Assembly (NCBI RefSeq): GCF_007565055.1
Contig: NC_044565.1
Coordinates: 43,197,211 to 43,261,210, forward strand
DNA: 64,000 nt
Direction: 5' to 3'
Source of the DNA: Rhinopithecus roxellana
Taxonomy: Eukaryota > Chordata > Mammalia > Primates > Cercopithecidae
Below, one piece after another: positions 49,316 to 60,627 of this stretch. Both the position numbers and the translations under genes were made by a program. The notes below the pieces were generated by a model that was given only the letters and a program-made list of their open reading frames with translations, searched no databases and was not told the origin of the DNA. How positions within the stretch are numbered: the first letter of the stretch is position 1; every line of letters starts with the position of its first letter.

Positions 49316-49625
49316 AAAAAAGAAAATATTCTCTTAAAAGTGATCCAACTCTCCTCCATTATCTGTCTGTCCTAGGTAAGCAGACAAAGGGACTAAAACT
49401 AATAATTCAAAACCAAAATTCACCTCAAAGCAAGCTAGGTTATAGAGTTCAGTGCTTCCCCCAAATTTAATTATTTCTTTTATTTATTTATTTACTTATT
49501 TTGCATGAAAATGGCACTCTTTAGGCCTAAAATATGAAAATATGTTGGATAAAAGATCTAAGAAGTGGAACCAGCAGTCATTGGGGCTGTTTCTGCTTAC
49601 CCCTAATTTAAATACAATAAAAATA

Positions 49626-49902
49626 CACTTTGGGAGGCCGAGGCTGGCTGATCACAAGGTCAGGAGATCAAGACCATCTTGGCCAACATAGTGAAACTCC
49701 ATCTCTACTAAAATACAAAAATTAGCCGGGCGTGGTGGCACATGCCTGTAATCCCAGCTCTATAATCCCAGCTACTCAGGAGGCTGAGGCAGGAGAATCC
49801 CTTGAACCAGGGAGTTGGAGGTTGCAGTGAGCCAAGATTGCACCACAGCACTCCAGCCTGGTGACAGAGTGAGACTCCGTCTCAAAAAAAAAAAAAAAAA
49901 AA

Positions 49903-49904
<2 letters not shown>
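49626..49904 (+). mobile_element. AluS SINE, 5' truncated
   Basis: The copy starts inside the left arm ('cactttgggaggccgagg') and ends with an A tail. It contains an internal 14-base duplication ('ataatcccagct' twice near 49755). AluSc-like wording ('tcacaaggtcaggagatc') is present. Confidence 0.92.

Positions 49905-49940
<36 letters not shown>
49905..49940 (+). repeat. (CA)n microsatellite at the Alu tail
   Basis: About 18 pure AC units directly follow the A tail of the preceding Alu. Confidence 0.95.
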
Positions 49941-49944
<4 letters not shown>

Positions 49945-51735
49945 TTATTTCAATATAATTGAAATGTATAGGGCTATTAAAAGACATGAATTCTGTTTTA
50001 AAGATTTTTTCAAACTCATTAATTTTTATTTAAAATTTTCTTTTTTGAATAGACCTTTTCCCCATACCTTTCCAATTTTCACAAATAATATACATTTATT
50101 TCAGCTAAAATGTTCAATGTTGAAGCCAAAGTATCCTAACCTAAACATCGAGGATAAGTGCCATTTCCCCTCCAAGTTACACTCAATCTGAACACTGTAG
50201 ATAGTTAAAACATAACTGTTTGAATGGTAGACTGTTGATTTATTCAGTAAAGTCATCTGCCTTATGAATTTTGTTGGCCGAGCAGAAGGGGTTGCTTCTC
50301 CTTAGTGGTCACATAGACTTAATTATTACCTGGAAAAAAGTAATGAAAACATACATATAGGCCTTGTGTTATGATCCATCTTAAATTGCTCCCTCCTGCT
50401 CATAGGTGCTCTAAATGATTTCACTGGGAGTAATACCTTTCTTTCATATAGAAAAGTATTATCATATCATAATGAATATATACACATATATACTTATGTC
50501 TATGTATGTATATATATTCATCATGATACATACATACATTTACGTATATGTATGTATATTCATTGACCAATACATAATACACAATAAAAGAGTCCATATT
50601 TCAGAAACAACCTTGGAATAACAGAAAAAGCATTTTATAAGTGGGAATAGAAATTTGAATTGTGTTCCACACTAGGTAGAAAGAGCAAAAGTATTTAATC
50701 TTTCTATAATTAATCAGGTTTCAGGAAGATAAATTTCAGAAGTTTGTTATAAGTACATGATGGACTCAGATATGAATTTGGATCCTAAAATGACAACAAA
50801 CATAGCTTTAGTAATATCTAAGGAATGGAATCTTGTTACCAATTCAATTTTAGAAGACTTATTAAAAAATGAGCATTTCCAATTCAGTTCCTTTCCATTG
50901 AAATCTACAAGTATTTATTATGTGAAAACCACTGTGCCAGAGCCACAGGCAATATATTAGGCCATATAAGCAAATGCAATAGGAGAATTTCAGCTCAGTT
51001 AGTGATCAGCAAATTCGAGTTCTGACCTAAAGCATACTGGTAACAATACTGTGACCCGCATATCTTTTGGAACCAGACTTAAAATTGTACAAAGTAAATA
51101 AATGCACCTATTTTCTCCCTAGGCTGAACAATCAAGTCTCCAGATGTAGGGCTTCCTCCAGGTGGTACTAAAAGTAACACAAGTAGCTCTGAATTTCCCT
51201 TCCCAATCTTGAAGCTCTGCAAGATACCATTTTCCCATCTTTTCAAACTGTGTCAAATATGGTCAACTGAGTCATCAAATACAAATGCAACTTTGAAATG
51301 ATCCATTAGGGGAATTCCATGGATAACTGGTGATTCCTCTATCATATGCATGAAAGTTGCATGGTAACATTGGTGCCATTCAGGAGCTTTGAGTTCAGAA
51401 ATGGAGGAAGGGAAGAAACTGGTAAGAAGGAACAATTTAGGTTTCTGACTCTGAAGGTAGGTTCCAGAGGCAACTGAAAAATGTGTTTTCACCAGATTCC
51501 TTGGTAATTTCTTCCACAGTTCAAACATTTTTTAGGTTACTTTGCTTTGTACAGGAAAATCTATTTGTTACTGAATTATTGGCTTATAAGCATCTCCTTT
51601 TTTTAAATATGAATAACTTTTAAGAGACTAAGAGGGTTAATAGTTATTCACAAATAAGTGTGAATTAATTTGAGAATATTTAATAAGATTGCTTTTCTCC
51701 TAATAACCAAAAACAACTACACTTTCAGAATGGTA
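49941..51735. other. no recognisable gene; TATG-rich patch
   Basis: Positions 50476-50566 are a TA/TATG-rich stretch with internal self-complementarity. Positions 50900-50960 are faintly L2-like (minus). The rest is unassigned. Confidence 0.4.
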
Positions 51736-52031
51736 ACTGTTTGCTCGTTTTGAGACAAGGTCTGGCTCTAACACCTAGGCTGGAGTGCAGTGGCACAACC
51801 TCTGCTCAATGCAACCTCTGCCTCCCAGGCTCAAGCCATCCTCCCACCTCAACCTCCCAAGTAGCTGGGACTACAGGCATGAACCAGCACACCCAGCTAA
51901 TTTTTGTATTTTTTGTAGAGATGGGATTTTGACATGTTGACCAGGCTGATCTCGAACTCGTGAGCTCAAGTTATCTGCCCACCTTGGCCTCCCAAAGTGC
52001 TGGGATTACAGGCGTGAGCCACCGCACCTGG
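51736..52031 (-). mobile_element. Alu SINE with target-site duplication
   Basis: This is a full reverse Alu flanked by 'cagaatggta' (51726-51735) and 'cagaatagta' (52032-52041), which differ by one base. The tail complement is very short ('ttttgagacaagg'). Confidence 0.93.
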
Positions 52032-54158
52032 CAGAATAGTAGATTTTATTTATGAGTAGTTATGAAACACCAAATATGCATACCTGTTCATATCCTTAAA
52101 ATTTAAGAAGATTTGTCACATACATTATCTAGTTTTCTGCCCATAAATGCCATGTGATATGAAAGACGCTGTTGGTTGCCTAAAAACCATTCCCTTGTTC
52201 TGTCTTGTATGTAAAACTCTGAGTTGGGGTACACCCCACACCTCCATGTGACTCAAGTTCAAAACAAGATAAATATAACCCAATCATGGTTTATCATTTG
52301 CCCTATCAATAAGTGATTTGGGGCTAGCATGTCACTCATTTCTGGTCGATAAGATATGGGAGAGGACTGTTGAAGTACTTCCAGAAAAGGTTACTTTTTG
52401 CTCTAAGGAAAAAAAAGAAAAATAATGCATAGGAAGAAATAAGTCCTCTTTCTTCCATTAGGTATAATTACATTTGTAAGTGATGCTATGCATCAGAAAT
52501 GGATAAAACCAGAATGGCAGAAGTCATCTTTCAACCAGCAGTTTGCTAAGTAATCATTCTGAAACGCCTTATAGAAAGATGAAAAGTACTAGGGTCCTTT
52601 GCTGTGTAATTTAATAACTAATTTAAATATTCCAGTACTTGTACACTCTCGGAATTTTGTGTTATATTGATGAATAGTGAATACATCTGCATTTCTGTTT
52701 TAAAAAATTGAGTCAGAATTTTGGGTGACTGTTAACTGAAATCACAATGATACATGAGAAATGGTTAGATCCCTAAGTTAGAGATACGGAGACTGTGGAT
52801 GAAGGTTCAGAAATGTGACCAAGACCACATGGTAAGTTACAGGTAGTTGACATAATTAACCATTCTGATGACGTAATTAACCATTCTAAGCAGACATCTC
52901 TACTTTTGCTTCATCAACTGTTGTCATAGAGTAATGGTCACATTGAAACATCGTGGTCACTTCTATGGTAAGGGAACATTCTCAGAGAAGGAATTGGGGC
53001 TGAGAAAGTACCCTCAATGGAGTCCAATCAGTATTTACAACTTTGTTTTATTTTGTTTCTCAAGAAATTTAAAGTCTCTAATAGCCAACTTGTCAATAAA
53101 ATTTTAGACATAGTTTGATCATAAGTAAGAAACTTATTTCTAGTACTGAAGGAGAAAAAAGTAACCAATCATCCCCGATGATGATGATTACTTAGTGTGA
53201 ATAACAGTAAATAAGTGAAAAAAACCTTAGAAGTCATAATTGCTAGTGTATGTCACCATTTTTCAAAGTGCAATTATCTATAATTATGTGTAATTTATAA
53301 TTATTTATTGCACTTAATATATATATTACTAATGCAAAATACCTAGGTATTTTGGAATTCTATATATGTATTCCATATGATATATGGAAAGTACATTAAA
53401 AACTAAATTCTTACATAATTTGATTGCATTCAAGTAACTCAGCAATATGCCATAAGGATTATAGAGATAATGTTAAAATTTTTCAGAAACAAGTTATATA
53501 TATAATACTGTAATGACATCAGAAAATATTATATATATTTTAAAAAGGTGAAAATGAGTAATGCAAAAGCTAGATCACATTATAGATGTCACTATACATA
53601 AAAAATATATAATTTAAGTCAAATTAAAAATGTTCATATGTAAAATACATTGAAATTAAGTGTAATGATGGTTAGGAAAGTACAGGTATAAAAACTGTTA
53701 AGAACTGTACAGATTATAAATTTTAACCATTAGGTTTCTGCAAGCTGAAATTCATGTTCTATATATGTCAACACTAGTATGAATTTTGTTTATCAAAAAT
53801 GTTTTACAAGCATCACAAATTTTAGGGACACAATAACTGAAATCATAAATTCTGACATGATATGTGAATCTATGAAAAATATATATTTAGTTATAGATGT
53901 GAAAATATATTAGGAAAAACCTAGCTAACATGAAATTCATTTTGTAAATTGAAGTAGGCAATAATATAGTTCTTTATGAGAACTTCCAGAGAACTTAAAA
54001 AGAAATGCTATGTTGAGTTCATCTTTTTAACAAATAATTACTTAAGATTTCAGAATGCGATGATAAGAAATGTCAGAATTAAATCCTATGGATTCATCTG
54101 TTGTATGTAGAAGGGTTTTCTAGGATGTGAGCTGTTTCTGCATAAAAATGAAAGCAAA
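52032..54158. other. no recognisable gene; small duplication
   Basis: Mostly unassigned and very AT-rich from 53200 on. Positions 52775-52850 are weakly MIR-like (minus). An 18-base unit is duplicated at 52849-52866 and 52870-52887 with one mismatch. Confidence 0.4.
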
Positions 54159-54436
54159 GGCCAGGTGTGGTGGCTCATGCCTGTAATCCCAGCAATTTGG
54201 GAGACCAAGGCGGGCAGATCATGAGGTCAAAAGATCGAGACCATCCTGGCCAATAAGGTGAAACCCCATCTCTACTAAAAATACAGAAATTAGCTGGGCG
54301 TGGTGATGCACGCCTGTAATCCCAGCTACTCGGGAGGCTGAGACAGGAGAATCTCTTGAACCTGGGAGGCGGAGGCTGCAGTGAGTCTAGATCATGCCAC
54401 TGCACTCCAGCCTGGAGACCAAGCAAGACTCCATCT

Positions 54437-54478
<42 letters not shown>
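54159..54478 (+). mobile_element. AluS (Sc-like) SINE with 41-A tail
   Basis: A full Alu from 'ggccaggtgtggtggctca' to a pure A41 tail at 54438-54478. The wording 'gatcatgaggtcaaaagatc' points to the Sc branch. Confidence 0.94.
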
Positions 54479-54481
<3 letters not shown>

Positions 54482-55604
54482 AGAGAGAAAGTAAAAATCA
54501 CACACCCATTTAGAAAAGTCAGAACCTCACAAACATTTACCAATACTACAAAAACAAATACCTACTATTTTCCAGAGGATAGTGCAGTTTTACTATTTTA
54601 TTAGTTTCCATTTTCACTAATCTCTGCTCTACCTGGGTTGAGTGAATATGCCAAAATACTATGCAAATAGCTGCTCCTCCCAATTCAGCTGAATTGGGAA
54701 CCAGAAATAGAGAACATCTCAAGGGATCTCTAACTGAGCATTTCAGGAGTGAATTGTTTGGAGTGTGATGATTAGGTTTTGGATAAGATTGTGAATTATG
54801 TTTATTCAAATACCCCTAAATCTCCAAAATCAGGCAGAGCCTGCCATGACTCTGACTGAGCAATGGTATTTTACACCTTAGATAAGGCTGAGTCAACTGT
54901 GGCTGCACCAGAGTACTTCCTCTGCAAGCCTGAGCCTTCTCAATACCTCAGTCCAGGAGCCAGTCATGGTCATTCCTGGGCCACAACATCCTAGATGATG
55001 AACAATATACAAATTCCTCTAGCCACCTTACTTCTTTAATACATGGTTTGTGCTTCCTTTTTTTGTTTTTTGGTCTTGCTTTTCTATTCTAATTTGCCTG
55101 CTTTTTGTCTTGTTAATTCCTTATATTTGTTTTCAGAAACTTTGAATTCAGTCGCAAACACTCTCCTGCATTATTTATTAACTTTTACACATTTACTCTG
55201 TGAAAAGGGATAATAATTGGGTCATTCTTGTCATACTCAACTAAAACAGAGTGGAGAATCCAGGTGGGGCAAAAGCTCCCAGGGCACGTGATGCTGCTCC
55301 AGTAATTTAATTCCCTGCAAGACTGACTGCTGAAACTGCTAGCTGTAACCTGAAACCAGTTTTATTTACTGGTTTCTGAAATAAACTGTTGCAACTCTAA
55401 GTCTCCTTTTACCCACCACCATCACTTGCCAGCTCTCAAAAATTTTGCTAGTGCCATTGAACTTTTGAAACAATATCTAACATTTCTTCTTTTTCTGGAA
55501 TTTCCAACCTTCTCTTTGTTCTTCTGACATACTGAAGACCACCTCATCTATGTGTATGCCCTGAATTGCAATTCTTGTATCCCAAATAAATCATTAAAGA
55601 TTTA
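54479..55604. other. no recognisable gene; palindrome
   Basis: Unassigned sequence that includes the perfect palindrome at 54678-54699. The part at 55290-55600 has LTR-like wording ('cccaaataaatcattaaag') but no family was assigned. Confidence 0.35.
54678..54699. repeat. 22-bp perfect palindrome centred on an E-box
   Basis: The two 11-base halves are exact complements with no loop. The centre is CAGCTG (54686-54691), an E-box core. An octamer word ATGCAAAT lies at 54661-54668. Any regulatory role is speculative. Confidence 0.9.
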
Positions 55605-55609
55605 TCTTG

Positions 55610-56320
55610 TGATATCGTTTGGATCTGTGTCCCCATCCAAATCTCATGTTAAAATGTAATCCCCAGTGCTCGAAGTGGGGCCCAGTGGGAGGTGATTGGA
55701 TCATGGGGGCAGTTTCTAGTGGTGTAGCACCATCCCCCTAGTGCTGTTCTCATGATAAAGCTCTCATGAGACCTGGTTGTTTAAAAGTGTGTAGCACCTC
55801 TTCCCACTCTCTCTTCCTCCTGGCTCCAGCCATGTGAGACATCTCACTCCCCTTTTGCCTTCTGCTATGATTGTAAGTTTCCTGAGAGCTCCCCAAAAGC
55901 AAAGCAGATGACGCCATGCTTCCTGTACAACCTGCAGAACTGTGAGCCAATTAAACCTCTTTTTTTTAAGAATAAGTGTTGCTCTATCACCCAGGCTGGA
56001 GTGCAGTGGTACAATCTCGGCTCACTGCAACCTCTGCCTCCTGGGTTCAAGTGATTCTCGTGCCTCAGCCTCCCAAGTAGTTGGGATTACAGGCACCCAC
56101 CACCACACCCGGCTAGTTTTTGTATTTTTAGTAGAGACAGGTTTCACCATGTTGGCCAGGTGGGTCTCGAACTCCTGACCTCAGTGAGTTTGAGGCCATC
56201 TTGGCCTCCCAAGCGCTGAGATTACAGGTGTGAGCCACCACCCCGGCCTAAACCTCTTCTCATTATAAATTATCCAGTCTCGGGTATTTCTTTATAGCAG
56301 TGTGAGAATGGCCTAACCCA
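55610..56320 (+). mobile_element. MST (MaLR) solo LTR, split by an Alu
   Basis: The LTR begins 'tgatatcgtttggatctgtg' and ends in the 'cagtctcgggtatttcttta' block and 'gcctaaccca'. A perfect 5-bp target-site duplication, TCTTG, flanks it at 55605-55609 and 56321-56325. Without the Alu at 55962-56248 it is about 420 bases, normal for MSTA/MSTB. No interior remains, so the provirus recombined to a solo LTR. Confidence 0.92.
55962..56248 (-). mobile_element. AluS SINE inside the MST LTR
   Basis: A full reverse Alu flanked by 'taaacctctt' (55952-55961 and 56249-56258). The insertion point lies just before the LTR polyadenylation region. The tail complement is only T8. Confidence 0.94.
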
Positions 56321-57200
56321 TCTTGTAAACCAAAAATCAAATTCTAAGCCCTGCAACCAACTGAATTGACCCCTCCCCTCAGCCAAGGGGATTCCAAAGT
56401 CAACCTGAAAATCTAGTTCAGGCCATGATGGGATGTAGGGGTTAGACATGCTTCATTATACTCTCCTCCATTTAGAATTCAGGCACAGCTGACCAGCATT
56501 AGCATTAAAACAGAGACCTTAAGACCAACAAAACAGGCTTTGTAGCGATAAGATACCAAATTTCAACCAGACTCTAGTATAGCATCCCACAACAGATTGC
56601 AAGCCCTGAAAGAAGTTATTTTACCCTGATATATATTTATTTGACATATTTTGAAATGGCCCTGCAAAGCTGTCTCTTGTGGGGGAAATTTGCATTCTGT
56701 AGAGAACCCCCTTCCCTTTCCAGGTCTTTTTCTGATCCTGAAGAAATTAGCTGAGAATCTAACACATTTGAAAGGTTTAAATACAAAGCATTTGCCACCT
56801 ATTGCCTCTAAGCTACCTGGGGGAATTCATCTACTGAATAAGAACCTTGTTGTCCACAACCCCTTATCATATCCCAGGCATTCCTTCTATTGATTCCAGG
56901 TCTTTAGATAATAACTCAATGCTTTCAACTAATTGTCAATCAGAAAGTCTTTGAATGCACCTATGACCTGAAAACCCTGCTTCGAGTTATCCCTCCTTTC
57001 CAGATTGAACCAATGTACACCCTACATGTATTGGCTGAGGTTTGCCTGTAACTTCTGTCCCCCTTAAAATGTATAAAATCAAGTTTTAACCCAACCACCT
57101 TGGGTGCATGTTCTCAGGCCCTCTTGAGACTGTGATTCTGGCTCAGAATAAATCTCTTCACATATTTTAGACAGTTTGGTTCTTTTCATCATCAATCTAC
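56321..57200 (+). mobile_element. ERV1-class LTR, about 0.88 kb
   Basis: The sequence reads as one long LTR: a 'gtaaaccaaaaatcaaattc' start, U3-like text, the promoter-like 'aaaatgtataaaatcaag' at about 57067, then 'gcatgttctcaggccctctt', an AATAAA at 57149-57154 and a terminal 'cagtttggttcttttcatc'. I recognise the type as an ERV1 LTR with this 'gttctcagg ... ataaatctcttca' ending, but I am not sure of the name. The MST LTR interrupts its first few bases. No retroviral genes are visible. Confidence 0.6.
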
Positions 57201-57344
57201 ATTTTTATTTTGACCTTGACAGCTCCATGGTGCTATCGCTTTCTCTCATGTATGTTTGTTTGCAGTAATATTTTGAGGCAAAACTTACATTTTACAGAAG
57301 GCTTAGACTTTAAATATAGTTTTGTGAGCTGTAAATATCTTGAT

Positions 57345-57785
57345 TACCTCTCTAATCAAGATCTAGAACACTTCTATCATCCAAGGAAGTTTCCATACGG
57401 ACTTTCTAGTCAATTGCTCCCCCTTCCCACAAAGCAAAAAATTAAAAATTTTCTGTTATCATAGATTAGTTTTGTCCTGAACTTGTACTTCATGTAAATG
57501 CAGCTATATAGAGTAAATTCTTTTTCTGACTTTTTTAGTTTAGTGTAATATTTTGAAATTGTTGAGAATGTTCATGTTACTTGTATCGGTAGATCATTCT
57601 TTGTATTATTGAATACTATTCTGTTGTATGAATATTCCACCTAATATTTGGGTTGTTTTTGAGTTTTTTGCTCCCAGAAATAAATCCATTATAAACATTT
57701 ATGTACAATTATTTTTTGTAGATATATGTTTTTATTTTTCTTAGGTCTTAGGATTAGATTGAAAAGTCAAAGAGTAGCTGGTTCT
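57345..57785 (-). repeat. L1M 3' end
   Basis: The complement of an old L1: 'gttgagaatgttcatgttac', 'gaatactattctgttgtatg', 'aatatttgggttgtttttga' and 'ttataaacatttatgtaca'. Confidence 0.72.
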
Positions 57786-58587
57786 AATAATAAATTTACC
57801 ATGACATTCAGGTTTAATAAATTAGTGTAAAGAGTTTAGTTAAGGTTAAGTTCACCTATGAGAAGTGACTCCCTTCTAAGCTTGATGATAAACAGGATTT
57901 TCAATACTGATGGCAATCCTGAATTGTGATAAATTAATCATGGAAAGCCTCCCTGAGGAGCCATTTCCATATATGAGTTGGCCTTCCCTCCATGTTTTTC
58001 TTCTGCTGTGCTGTGGATCAGGAGTCTGTTTATCTGAAGCTCTCTACTGTGCAACTGCTCTCTCTGCCTGTCCTATGCCACACTCCTATCTGCAGTCGGT
58101 CATTCACTGTGTCCCTGTTGGGAGAAAAAAAAAGAAATTCCATCTTGGATCCAGCGATTGGGGGCCTGCAAATTAACTGACAATAGCAAAGAATGACTTG
58201 TGAATGGGTAGCCCCCAAACCAGAAAAGGATTAGAGATGCCCCAGCACAGCCTCATAGTCAAAGGACATTTATGAACAAAGAAAGGAAAGTGACATACAG
58301 AAAAAATGGAAGTCAGATACAGAAACATTAGATTGATTACAGCTCAGCCTTTGCCTTATTTGAATACAGTTTGAACAGTTGGCCACCTTTGATTGGCCAA
58401 AACTGAATCAAAAGAGTAGGTTATAGTCTGTTTACATAGTCTCTTAGGTTACAGTTCACTATGGATGGAGAAACTTTTAGGCTGTATTTAAAATATGTAA
58501 GGAAGAGTACTTTTTCTCATGGCTAATGTTGGGGTACGGAAGCCAATATTTCAAAGTGAGGTGGTTTGACATTCTGAGTACTTCTTT
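57786..58587. other. ERV-like sequence, unassigned
   Basis: Phrases such as 'gattacagctcagcctttgc' and 'ttgattggccaaaactgaa' are familiar from ERV-derived DNA, but I cannot assign a family or strand. The open frame at 57910-58176 has no recognisable similarity. Confidence 0.3.
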
Positions 58588-58706
58588 TGGTAGAAACGAG
58601 GTCCCACTGTTGCTCATGCTGGTCTTGAACTACTGGCTTCAGGCCATCCTTCCTGCCTCAGCCTCCCAAAGTGCTAGGATTACAGGAGTGGGCCACAGCA
58701 CCCAGC
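58588..58706 (-). mobile_element. Alu single monomer (FLAM-like)
   Basis: One reverse Alu arm from 'gaaacgaggtcccactgttg' to 'ccacagcacccag', with the short flanking repeat 'tctgag'. Confidence 0.75.
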
Positions 58707-58739
58707 TCTGAGCAATTTTGAATAAAAGGAAATTGGAAG

Positions 58740-59310
58740 ACCTTTGACACTGCCTCAAACCAACAACTTTCTTTCTCTTATTGCCCCTCCATTTTCCCAA
58801 GTGCAGGAAGGGGAACTGTCTGACAGTTCCCTTATCTGACTGAGGAAAACTTCTTCCAAAAGAAATGAAATTCTCTTAAGTTCTCCTCCTTAGGAATCTC
58901 ATTAAATAATCTCATAGAACAAGACAGATAAAAGTCATCACCACACCCAGACATTTAATTTATTCTTCTTAGAGCAGCTCCAAGAGATTACTTGAGGCTT
59001 TATCTTCGTAATAAGATAACCTTTGTCCACAGTGCAGTTCTGCCCCTTACCTTCCCATAACTTATTGGTCCCATTCAACTTTCAAAGAGAATCATTTACA
59101 AACTATTGTCTGCTCTTTGGGCTTGTTCATTTTCCCTAGAAATCATTTACAACTCCTCAAAGTGCCTACATTTTCCCCATCTCCCTTTCCGCTATGAAGC
59201 CGGTATATAAGCTTCAACCATCTGACCTTTCTTTGATTTTCATATCTCATATGGATCTCATGCTTATGCACATTTATAAATTTGTGTACCTTTTCTCCTG
59301 TTAATCTGAG
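58740..59310 (+). mobile_element. probable ERV1-type LTR
   Basis: The right part has LTR layout: 'ctttccgctatgaagccgg', a TATA-like 'tatataagcttcaacc' at 59205, and the terminal 'ccttttctcctgttaatctg'. No perfect polyadenylation signal was seen. The family is not identified and the left border is soft. Confidence 0.45.
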
Positions 59311-59339
59311 TATTGTCAGTTTGTTTGAATCTTCAAAGT

Positions 59340-59557
59340 TTGAACTTCACTACACTCCCATTGCACCTATGCTCACCTTCCTTCTAGTAACTGTCACATA
59401 TCATTTGGTCAGTTTTCATAGTTTGCCTCTTCGTGATATAAATTTCTTGAGGACAGGAATTTTGTTTTGTCTGCAAAGTATTCTCATCATCTTTTGCCTT
59501 GCAAAAAGTAGATGCCCAAGCAGTTGTTGAATGAATGAATGAATGAATGAATGAACG
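59340..59557 (+). repeat. L2 3' end with AATG tail
   Basis: L2 3' UTR wording ('ataaatttcttgaggacagg', 'aagtagatgcccaagcagt') followed by a clean (AATG)n tail at 59529-59556. Confidence 0.7.
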
Positions 59558-59720
59558 TTTGTCAACGTTCTTGAGTACGTTGGAGAAAAAAGTTCCAGAA
59601 ATAGATGTCATGCTAAATGAAAATAGCATGTGCAGTTAAGTGGAGAGCTTTTGCTTGAATGGAAATCCTGGAGGCCTATCTATGACAGTGCACTATTATA
59701 TAATCACTTATCATATAAGC

Positions 59721-59857
59721 TACCCTGTCATTCCTGCCTTTAGTGTCTCAGGAGTCTGTGAGGCAAGTATAAGCCACACTTCAACCAATCTATGATACTC
59801 ATCTCCAGTTGACCTATTTCAGAGGAGGGACAATGGGAACCACCTTCTCACCCTTAG
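59721..59857 (+). repeat. local duplication, copy 1
   Basis: This 137-base segment recurs at 60490-60627 with roughly 85% identity by eye. Both copies share 'taccctgtcattcctgcctt' and 'gacaatgggaaccacctt'-like ends. I do not recognise it as a known repeat. Confidence 0.9.
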
Positions 59858-60347
59858 AAAGGTTAAGGGTCATAGATTTGGCTAGTAACAGATGGAGCTC
59901 CAACTCTTTGCCTAGAAATAATAATACATATTTCACTTTTTTCTGATTTTTAATAAGCTCCTCTTTTTAAACCTCATATTATTTTCCTTACCACACATAC
60001 ATAAACCTGCGATAAATTAAATCATTAACACTATATGAAACAGGGCTAGAAAGAATCTTATAAATCATGTTATTTGCCCCCTTATACTAAAAGTGATTAT
60101 TTTTCTACTATAAGAAAAACATCGTCTACATCAATTCATTTACTCTGAATAATTGCTCTCCTTGTAATTGGTGTGACTTCTCCAAAGCTATAAGTAGTAC
60201 CCTTTGGTCTCACAGAATCCTTGGAGCAAGTAAATGCACTCCTCAAGGCTATACATTCCTGGCAATGCAGCACCTTCCTCCTTGGATTGGGATTTAAAAG
60301 AAGGAAACCTCTCTCCCTATGCTCCCCAAGAAACAAATGGCAGGAGA

Positions 60348-60348
<1 letters not shown>
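59858..60348. other. no recognisable feature
   Basis: Unassigned sequence upstream of the A42 tract. Confidence 0.4.

Positions 60349-60390
<42 letters not shown>
60349..60390 (+). repeat. orphan poly(A) tract, 42 bases
   Basis: A pure A42 with no Alu or L1 upstream. A processed retrocopy is possible. Confidence 0.92.
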
Positions 60391-60391
<1 letters not shown>

Positions 60392-60489
60392 CCATGTTTG
60401 ACAGATTTTTATGGGCTCACCCTGGCCTTGCACCCACTGAATGAGCTATTTGGGGCAGCCATCTAACTTGAGGAGTACACACCAAATGT

Positions 60490-60627
60490 TACCCTGTCAT
60501 TCCTGCCTTCAGTGTCTCAGAAGCCTGGGAGGCAAGTGTAAGTCACCACTTCAACCAGCCTCTGAAACTCATTTCCACTTGACCTATTTCAGGGGAGGAA
60601 CAATGGGAACCACCTTTTCACTCTTAG
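60490..60627 (+). repeat. local duplication, copy 2
   Basis: This is the second copy of 59721-59857, in the same orientation. It starts 769 bases downstream of copy 1. Confidence 0.9.
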
